Part shown: positions 57,860 through 64,000 of the stretch, piece after piece | Numbering within the stretch: position 1 is the first letter of the stretch | Layout of the letters: each line of letters opens with the position of its first letter | DNA from: Psychromonas sp. SP041 | GTDB taxonomy: Bacteria > Pseudomonadota > Gammaproteobacteria > Enterobacterales > Psychromonadaceae | Assembly (NCBI RefSeq): GCF_000470315.2 | Contig: NZ_CBRF02000017.1 | Span: 1-64,000 of the forward strand | Length of the DNA stretch: 64,000 nucleotides | Reading direction: 5' to 3' | Notes under the pieces: generated by a model | Told to the model about the DNA's origin: nothing | The model's input: the letters and a program-made list of their open reading frames with translations, nothing else | The model's database searches: none | Made by a program: the position numbers and the translations under genes

Positions 57860-60196
57860 TTAAAAAAAACTTTTCAGTTTATCTTTCAAATCTTTTGCTT
57901 CTTCTTTTAATTCATCACTGGATTTATTACCTAAAATAGCGTCTTTTGCTTTTTCTTGTAACGCTTTTTTTCCTGCTTCAATTTTCTCTTTTAAAGCGGA
58001 TTCAGTGTCTAAATTAAATGATGGTTTAGTAAAGGTACCTTTAATCAATAATGGAATCGTTACGCCATCAAGGTCTAAGAAGTCAGTTTCTTCACCCGCT
58101 TTTGAAAGAGGGGTTACACCTAATTTGTAATTAAGGGCTTCAGTAATTGTATTTGCAGTACCTGCTCCATCCAAACGCATAACAGGAGATGACATCAATA
58201 ATTTTTGATTATTAGCGATACCATCTTGTACCGTAAACTCACCAATTAATGATGCAAAGTCTGTTTTCTTAACAAGCTTGTCAGGTGCTATTGTTTTACC
58301 TTTTATTTTTGCTTTTAAAACACGTATTTCTTGCGAAAGATTAATACCGTATAACTCGCCATTAAGGATTTTAAAGTCACCTTTTGCATTCACACCTTGT
58401 TGTATCTTAGTTGACGTTAATCCTTTACCGTCTGCTACTAAGTTAAAGTTTGCAGTGCCACTTAATAGGTCTACTTTAGCTGCGTCTTTCAACAAGTCAA
58501 TTAGTACAACATTCTTGATAGACGTTGTCGCTTTATATTGATTTTCACCACCTTTCTCATCAATCCATGCATCAATGTTTAATGAACCATTATAAAGCTG
58601 TGCATTTAATGGGCTGATGGTTGCTTTACCATTTTTAACGGTTAAGCTATTAGTGATTTTACCTATTCTAATATCTTCATATAATAAGCCTGCGATCGTT
58701 AAGTCACCTTTAATATCAAGCTCTTTTAAAATGCTTAAGTCAGGTTCTGTTTCAGCTGCTTGCTCACCTTTTTCTGTAGTAGCTGCATCATCATTTTGAT
58801 CTGCGGTTTTCGTTAGGTATGGATTTAAATCCCATGTATTACCTTTTAAGCTGTAACGAATAACAGGGACGGTTTGTTGGATAAAGCTAAGTTGTCCACC
58901 TAACTCTATATCGTTTACTGTTGATTGTAGTGAATCGATACTTAATTTTTGTTTTGCAAGGTCATAGCTAATTTCACTTTCTATTGTGCTATTAATTTTA
59001 TTCTTGCTGATCGCTGGTACATTTAATTCACTAACTAGTTTGAATTGTTTAATTAATATTTTCTCAAAGTCACTGACATTTATTTCTTTAAATGAAAGGT
59101 TTACGTTGCCTTGTAAGTCTTTACCTTCGATTGTGTTTTTTAATTCAAATTGATCTATTTTTGCAGTTTGTTTTTGTATGTCTGCCGCTAGGTTGGTTTG
59201 TAAGTTTGTGTTTAATGTATTATTGCTTAAAGCACTGCCCGTCAAACTACTTGTTAATGTTAGTTTACCAAGCTCTAATTCATTGTGATTAGTTATATGG
59301 ATATCACTACTGTTAATGTAAATGTCACCATCTAAGTATGAACCAGTGAATTTATTGTTAATTGTGATTGCTTTAATATCTAACTGCTTTGTATCTACTT
59401 TATAGGTTAAGCCACTAGTGAAGGTTGTATTTAGTGTGCTATCTGCTAGCGCATCACTTAATACTTTACTTTCAATAGTCAAGCCAGTCAGTTCAATGTT
59501 ATTCAATGTTGAATCTATAAATATATCGGCTTCTAGTGCGATATCAGCATCTACTTGTTCATTCTTAAACGAGCTCGTTAAACTAAAGTGTGATTTTTTG
59601 TCGAAAGCAAACTCGCTTAATACCATACTTTTTATTGCGATTTTTTGGTTTTCATTCGTTTGGTGATCAATAATTTGCAATTCTGCATTGGTTAATGTGA
59701 TACCAGATAAAACAAATTGAGAAAGGTCAACGGCTTCTGTTGATTGCTCTTCTTCGGTCACAGGCGTTTCTTCTTTTGCTGCTTCTGCAACGACTTCAGT
59801 ACCTTCAGCTTGTAAATTATCTAAGTTTGATGAACCGTCTTTATTGGTAATAAGGTTAAAATTAACACCGTCTAATATAATTTCACCTACTTCTATTTTC
59901 CCTGAAATAAGTGGTAATACATTAATTGATATCGATGCATTTTGAACATCTAAAAAGGTTTTTTCTTCGAATTCAGGATTGTTGTATAACGTCACTTGGC
60001 CACTTTTAAGGCCTAATAAAGGGTATAAGCTCCAATCGAGTTCACCAGTGATCACTAAATCTCTATTGATATTCGTTTTAACTTGTTCTTGGATTTGCTG
60101 CTTATAATCATTTGGATCAACAACATTGATGACAATTACCACGGTTAAAATTAAAAGCACAATCAGTGCGGCGGCTAACTTTAGAAACAATTTCAT
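57860..60196 (-). CDS. AsmA-family envelope protein
   Basis: 778 residues: N-terminal membrane helix (KLAAALIVLLILTVVIVIN), then NDYKQQIQEQVKTNINRDL with the AsmA N-terminal pattern, a long beta-rich middle with repeats, and a C-terminal region with GDFKILNGELYGINLSQEIR (split) and AGTANTITEALNYKLGVTPL, typical of AsmA. The family forms bridge-like proteins linked to phospholipid transport to the outer membrane. Larger than E. coli AsmA (617). Second ATG (60196) fits the ribosome site better than 60205. Confidence 0.88.
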   Translation of the reverse strand: MKLFLKLAAALIVLLILTVVIVINVVDPNDYKQQIQEQVKTNINRDLVITGELDWSLYPLLGLKSGQVTLYNNPEFEEKTFLDVQNASISINVLPLISGKIEVGEIILDGVNFNLITNKDGSSNLDNLQAEGTEVVAEAAKEETPVTEEEQSTEAVDLSQFVLSGITLTNAELQIIDHQTNENQKIAIKSMVLSEFAFDKKSHFSLTSSFKNEQVDADIALEADIFIDSTLNNIELTGLTIESKVLSDALADSTLNTTFTSGLTYKVDTKQLDIKAITINNKFTGSYLDGDIYINSSDIHITNHNELELGKLTLTSSLTGSALSNNTLNTNLQTNLAADIQKQTAKIDQFELKNTIEGKDLQGNVNLSFKEINVSDFEKILIKQFKLVSELNVPAISKNKINSTIESEISYDLAKQKLSIDSLQSTVNDIELGGQLSFIQQTVPVIRYSLKGNTWDLNPYLTKTADQNDDAATTEKGEQAAETEPDLSILKELDIKGDLTIAGLLYEDIRIGKITNSLTVKNGKATISPLNAQLYNGSLNIDAWIDEKGGENQYKATTSIKNVVLIDLLKDAAKVDLLSGTANFNLVADGKGLTSTKIQQGVNAKGDFKILNGELYGINLSQEIRVLKAKIKGKTIAPDKLVKKTDFASLIGEFTVQDGIANNQKLLMSSPVMRLDGAGTANTITEALNYKLGVTPLSKAGEETDFLDLDGVTIPLLIKGTFTKPSFNLDTESALKEKIEAGKKALQEKAKDAILGNKSSDELKEEAKDLKDKLKSFF

Positions 60197-60279
60197 TAAA
60201 AACATCCTTATACGGGAATTAGGTATTCATTAGAGATAGTGACAGTGTAATGTGTTAAACGTTCAGGATCACTATTTGA

Positions 60280-60741
60280 TTACATTATAGGAAGTTCGGT
60301 AGTAAATTTTAACTGCTGCATAGCAAAGCTAGTATTTACATCGGTTAATCCATCTACATCATTTACTAATTGCTGATAGAAGTGATCATAACTACGCATA
60401 TCTTTAACAATCACTTTGAGTAAGTAATCATATTCACCTGCCATTCTATAAAACTCTAAAACTTGTGCAAATCCTTTTACTTGCTGTACACAGTTTCGCA
60501 GCCAGACTTCCGAATGTTGCTGCGTTTTGATTTGTACAAAAGCGACCAGTTCTAGGCCTACCTTTTCAGGTGCAATTAATGCAACGCGCTTTTGAATAAC
60601 ACCTTCATTTTCTAAGCGTTTAATTCTGTTCCAACATGGCGTACTGGTTAGGTTCAATTGCTCTGATAATTGCTGTAATGATAATGAAGCATCTTGCTGT
60701 AGTAGGGTGATTATCTTTTTATCCGTAGCGTCTAAGCTCAT
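60280..60741 (-). CDS. Lrp/AsnC-family transcription regulator
   Basis: 153 residues. N-terminal winged helix with LSLQQLSEQLNLTSTPCWNR and IKRLENEGVI; C-terminal RAM ligand domain (VAFVQIKTQQHSE, VLEFYRMAGEYDYLLKVIVKD, split). Divergent from a cysteine-synthase-like gene, so probably its regulator, perhaps in answer to cysteine or a related amino acid. Confidence 0.92.
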   Translation of the reverse strand: MSLDATDKKIITLLQQDASLSLQQLSEQLNLTSTPCWNRIKRLENEGVIQKRVALIAPEKVGLELVAFVQIKTQQHSEVWLRNCVQQVKGFAQVLEFYRMAGEYDYLLKVIVKDMRSYDHFYQQLVNDVDGLTDVNTSFAMQQLKFTTELPIM

Positions 60742-60759
60742 ATTACCTCTTCAATTTTT

Positions 60760-60784
60760 TCTATAGGGTAAGTTGCTCTATAGG
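60760..60784. promoter_or_regulatory. Direct repeats TCTATAGG, candidate operator
   Basis: TCTATAGG at 60760-60767 and 60777-60784 (17 bp apart), with TTTATAGG again at 60852-60859, all in the divergent region between the Lrp-type regulator and its presumed target. Confidence 0.4.
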
Positions 60785-60918
60785 ATGAGTGTTATTTTCT
60801 TTATATTTAATTTTAACAGAAAAATATTTTTTATTGTGGCTTATTAGAAGATTTATAGGACGTTAATTCTGTTTAAGCAAAGGTAAACTAGCTTTATTAT
60901 TTAAACAGGAAAAATATT

Positions 60919-61986
60919 ATGAATCATCAACGTCAATGGGTAAGTGCGGCCATCGCCAAAATTCAAGCTGATTTCCAACGTAGTGCCGATACGCATTTAA
61001 TTAAAGTCGATTTACCGCAATTAAAGGGCATTGATATTTACCTTAAAGACGAGAGCACACACCCAACGGGAAGTTTAAAGCATCGTTTAGCTCGCTCTTT
61101 ATTTTTATATGCATTATGTAATGGCAATATCAAAGAAGATACGGTGATAGTTGAGGCCTCATCTGGCAGCACTGCGATTTCTGAAGCGTACTTTGCTCGT
61201 TTGTTAGGATTACGTTTTATTGCTGTAATGGCTAAATCAACCAGCATACAAAAAATTACAGAGATAAAGCGTTATGGTGGTGAGTGTTTCTTAGTGGATT
61301 CAACCAATTTAATTTATGCAGAATCAGAACGGTTAGCAAAAGAGTTAAATGGGTATTATATGGATCAGTTTACTAATGCTGAGCGCGCAACTGATTGGCG
61401 CGGTAATAACAATATTGCTGACTCTATTTTTATACAAATGCAGCATGAGCCACACCCAATACCCACTCATATTGTAATGAGTGCTGGAACGGGCGGCACC
61501 AGTGCAACTATTGGGCGTTATATTCGTTATCATCAATTAACGACGGAGTTAACTGTTGTTGATCCTGAAAATTCGGTTTTTTATGATTATTATTTAACCG
61601 GAGATAAACAGTTAATTAACGGTAAAGGAAGCTTAATAGAAGGGATTGGTCGACCTCGTGTTGAGCCTTCATTCATCGCTTCTGTGATTGATAATATGTT
61701 GTGTGTTGATAATAAACAGTCTATTGCTGCAATGTTATGGACTGCGTCATTATTAGGGCGAAAAGTGGGGGCAAGTACCGGCACTAATATGTTTGGTGTG
61801 TTAAAGCTCGCACAGGAAATGATTGAGCAAGGGCAAACCGGATCGATTGTTACATTGATGTGTGACCGTGGTGAGCGTTACACTAATAGCTATTATGATC
61901 CGCAGTGGGTTGCTTCTAATATAGGTGATATTAGTTTGCAGCAAGAGTGTATTACACACTACCTTGATAAAATAACGAGTGAGTAG
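60919..61986 (+). CDS. PLP-dependent cysteine synthase/desulfhydrase-like enzyme
   Basis: 355 residues. PLP Lys in THPTGSLKHRLAR, substrate loop EASSGSTAISEAYFA, phosphate loop SAGTGGTSATIGR and C-terminal MCDRGERYTNSYYD. This is the cysteine-synthase-related group that includes Cds1-type cysteine desulfhydrases. Next to a divergent Lrp-family gene, a set-up seen for cysteine detoxification (inference). AGGA-type site precedes the ATG. Confidence 0.87.
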   Translation: MNHQRQWVSAAIAKIQADFQRSADTHLIKVDLPQLKGIDIYLKDESTHPTGSLKHRLARSLFLYALCNGNIKEDTVIVEASSGSTAISEAYFARLLGLRFIAVMAKSTSIQKITEIKRYGGECFLVDSTNLIYAESERLAKELNGYYMDQFTNAERATDWRGNNNIADSIFIQMQHEPHPIPTHIVMSAGTGGTSATIGRYIRYHQLTTELTVVDPENSVFYDYYLTGDKQLINGKGSLIEGIGRPRVEPSFIASVIDNMLCVDNKQSIAAMLWTASLLGRKVGASTGTNMFGVLKLAQEMIEQGQTGSIVTLMCDRGERYTNSYYDPQWVASNIGDISLQQECITHYLDKITSE

Positions 61987-62203
61987 GCTACATGTTCTGT
62001 GGTTATTTTATAGTTTCTCTGTCCCCATTCTTATTCACTTTAAATCTAAGACTTTAAAAGGAGTAAATAAGCGATAGCGGGCATTTATGCTTATACTCTG
62101 ACTTCTCTGTGCGATACTATTGTTTAATTAATAATTTATCTTATTCATGTTTCATCACCACGCTCAATAATGCTGATTAAACATGAATAGAAAAGAGGAT
62201 TTT

Positions 62204-63343
62204 GTGCCAATTAACTCTATTTCCCTTCTATCTGCCAATAATGAAGCTTCTAGTGATGATTTATCATCAACGGAACAAGTTGAACAAACGCAAATTAAAG
62301 TAGCGACTTTTAACCTGTTTAATTACCTTGCTCCACCTGATGCATTTTATGATTTTGATCGTATCTATTCAGCAGAGCAGTGGCAAAAAAAGGAAAATTG
62401 GATTGCTTCTTATTTGCAAAAACATCAACCTGATATTATCGGGTTTCAAGAGGTCTTTAGTATTGAAGCTCTTGAGATATTGGTAAAAAAACAAGGTTAT
62501 GAATATTTTGCTGTAGTAGATAAGCCAACAGTCATTGATGATTTTATTCATCGAGACCCCGTTGTTGCTTTAGCGAGTAAATTTCCTATTACGGAAGTTG
62601 CTGCGGTGAGTGTTGATAAAGAGCTCGCAGTGCAATTAGGTTTAACAGAAACATTTAACTTTAGTCGACAAGTGGTAAGAGCAACCGTTGAGCTTCCTCA
62701 TTTAGGTTTATGTGATTGTTATGTTGTGCACTTTAAATCTAAACGTGCTTCATGGCAGGGAGAAGTCGATAAATTAAGTTCATTAGAAGGCAATGTATTA
62801 TCGCAATTCAAAGCGCAGGTCGCTGGTGGTTGGGCATCATCTATTCAACGGGGTAGTGAGGCGACGTTATTAATGATGCAAATGATTGAAAGAAGAGCCA
62901 AAAAAGGCAATGCCATGATGTTAATGGGAGATTTTAATAACCCATTAAAAGACGGTATTCTCGCACACCTGGTTACGCCCAATATGTTGTTCAATAATGA
63001 TCAAAATCAGCAGAGGCTTGTTAAGTTTTATACTTTACGAGATGCATGGGATTTATATGAAGCCAATCATCAAGCTAATAAGCAAATGACTGGCGATGCG
63101 AATCAGGAAGTTGAAGCTGATAAATTGTTAACTCGTGGTGCGACACATTATTTTGGTCAAAGCAGTTCGGTCTTAGATTATATTCTGCTCTCTAGTGAGT
63201 TTGATGCTGCTGAACAATCAAGTTACTTTGAAGTCAGTGACTATATTAATACTGATAAACATTTAATTAACCCAAGCTTTGATGTCGATGGTGAAAGCAC
63301 TGATCATGCAGTGGTCAGTATCAATTTAACATTACGCAAATAA
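62204..63343 (+). CDS. Endonuclease/exonuclease/phosphatase-family protein
   Basis: About 379 residues, EEP fold: VATFNLFNYL, metal Glu in IGFQEVFS, VVHFKSKR (His), GDFNNPLKDG (Asp/Asn), SVLDYILLS and STDHAVVSI (catalytic His). No signal peptide, so cytoplasmic; DNA, lipid or nucleotide substrates are possible. The GTG at 62204 has GAGG five bases upstream; an in-frame ATG at 62183 does not. Confidence 0.85.
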   Translation: MPINSISLLSANNEASSDDLSSTEQVEQTQIKVATFNLFNYLAPPDAFYDFDRIYSAEQWQKKENWIASYLQKHQPDIIGFQEVFSIEALEILVKKQGYEYFAVVDKPTVIDDFIHRDPVVALASKFPITEVAAVSVDKELAVQLGLTETFNFSRQVVRATVELPHLGLCDCYVVHFKSKRASWQGEVDKLSSLEGNVLSQFKAQVAGGWASSIQRGSEATLLMMQMIERRAKKGNAMMLMGDFNNPLKDGILAHLVTPNMLFNNDQNQQRLVKFYTLRDAWDLYEANHQANKQMTGDANQEVEADKLLTRGATHYFGQSSSVLDYILLSSEFDAAEQSSYFEVSDYINTDKHLINPSFDVDGESTDHAVVSINLTLRK

Positions 63344-63725
63344 GGTTAGCTTTCATATTCTATAGCTTCTCTAAATTAGAATATAAATATGGTAGTTTGT
63401 TGTATTCATAATGTATTGCTTTTTTCTAGTTTAGTTTATTAATTTTTTAATGGGTAAATTAAAAAAACTTACGATAACTTAAAATAACTTAAAAAAAGAA
63501 AAGGGCTCATGGTTAAAGCGTTGTACAAATAGACGGTCAGTCTTGTGATGATTTATTTCAGTATATTGGTTGTAGTTCAGCGCTAGAGCTCGATGAAGTT
63601 AAGTTTGTTAGGGTAGGGGTTAAAAGATAAAGAGCTAAAAGGTAAGGAATAACGGTAAAGCTAGGTGGCAACGTTTAATGTTTAAGTTTATAAAACGTGA
63701 CTTTTATTAAAGCGTAGACATAAAA
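63344..63725. other. Convergent intergenic region EEP gene / suhB
   Basis: Inverted repeat ATATTCTA/TAGAATAT at 63355-63384 could end the EEP transcript. Apart from the suhB terminator nothing is recognised. Confidence 0.4.
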
Positions 63726-63749
63726 AAACCAGATCGAATGATCTGGTTT
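63726..63749 (-). terminator. Terminator of suhB
   Basis: AAACCAGATC pairs with GATCTGGTTT, loop GAAT, followed by T7 on the minus strand. 33 bp past the suhB stop. Confidence 0.85.
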
Positions 63750-63782
63750 ATTTTAAATCTAATGGTTTTATCAGTTTAACAA

Positions 63783-64000
63783 TTAAGCGTTATGCTTACG
63801 GATAACTGTTAACATTTCTTTTAAAAGCTTTGGATTAGCAGCAACAACATCACCAGACTTGAAGTAATCGTTACCACCATTAAAGTCTGTCATCATTGCG
63901 CCAGATTCTTTAAGTAATAATTCGCCTGCAGCGATATCCCAAGGTTTTAAACCAAATTCCCAGAAACCATCCATACGGCCAGCTGCAACATAAGCTAAAT
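63783..64000 (-). CDS. suhB: Inositol-1-monophosphatase SuhB, C-terminal part
   Basis: The last 72 or so codons; the gene continues past the right edge. LAYVAAGRMDGFWEFGLKPW (split) and DIAAGELLLKESGAMMTDF are the C-terminal inositol monophosphatase signature, with the metal-binding Asp in KPWD. In E. coli SuhB also takes part in rRNA antitermination. Confidence 0.93.
   Translation of the reverse strand, partial: LAYVAAGRMDGFWEFGLKPWDIAAGELLLKESGAMMTDFNGGNDYFKSGDVVAANPKLLKEMLTVIRKHNA

Overview
The window looks like chromosomal DNA of a marine, AT-rich gammaproteobacterium of the Alteromonadales/Vibrionales kind. Psychromonas or a relative would fit well. The basis is gene content and order (dksA-gluQ-pcnB-folK-panBCD, hrpB-mrcB, Tsx-type porin with deo genes, YadGH, MsrPQ) and protein similarity to E. 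coli and Vibrio families; the genus is inference. No rRNA, tRNA, CRISPR array or prophage was seen.

Left edge (1-1224): one full IS630-family element and the end of a second copy lie in direct tandem and share a TA. The transposase of the full copy is broken by one extra A in an A run. Next come yadG-yadH plus a TrmB-like methyltransferase (1.3-3.7 kb), the MsrP/MsrQ methionine sulfoxide repair pair (3.8-5.5 kb), and a glycerate-use cluster on the minus strand: CdaR-like regulator, GntP-type permease, glycerate kinase (5.6-9.5 kb).

9.6-15.3 kb, minus strand: dksA, gluQ, pcnB, folK, panB, panC, panD. They link stringent-response transcription control, tRNA modification, RNA polyadenylation, folate and pantothenate synthesis. 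pcnB has no usable ATG/GTG/TTG near its N terminus and appears to start at ATT, as it does in E. coli. 15.5-22.7 kb, plus strand: hrpB, mrcB (PBP1b), a SufE/CsdE sulfur acceptor, a DUF3108 periplasmic protein and rlmF. Then an acetate-type transporter (SatP), a complete basic amino-acid ABC importer (24.2-27.4 kb), a small Trp-rich protein and a YheT-like hydrolase.

29.9-42.3 kb is a large nucleoside-salvage region: udp, cdd, a divergent zinc-ribbon protein of unknown function, transaldolase, NupC-type transporter, deoC, deoB, deoD, Tsx-type channel, deoA and add. Together these take nucleosides across both membranes, split or deaminate them, and feed deoxyribose/ribose phosphate into glycolysis and the pentose phosphate pathway.

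42.6-49.0 kb, minus strand: an M19 dipeptidase followed by a five-gene Dpp/Opp-type peptide importer, so imported peptides are probably cleaved by the co-encoded enzyme. The rest is a mix: DUF2057 protein and general porin, a Cache-GGDEF diguanylate cyclase, a HAD hydrolase, a fasciclin-domain protein, a 38-residue Lys-rich protein, a 10-copy octanucleotide array, an ornithine-cyclodeaminase-family enzyme, an AsmA-family protein, a divergent Lrp/AsnC regulator with a cysteine-synthase-like enzyme, an EEP-family nuclease/phosphatase, and the 3' part of suhB at the right edge.

The items most worth following up are the zinc-ribbon protein inside the nucleoside cluster, the non-AUG starts (pcnB ATT; possibly ATC for the Trp-rich protein), the solitary IS630-like end at 57.75 kb, the octamer array, and the dipeptidase whose HxD metal motif reads HxC.
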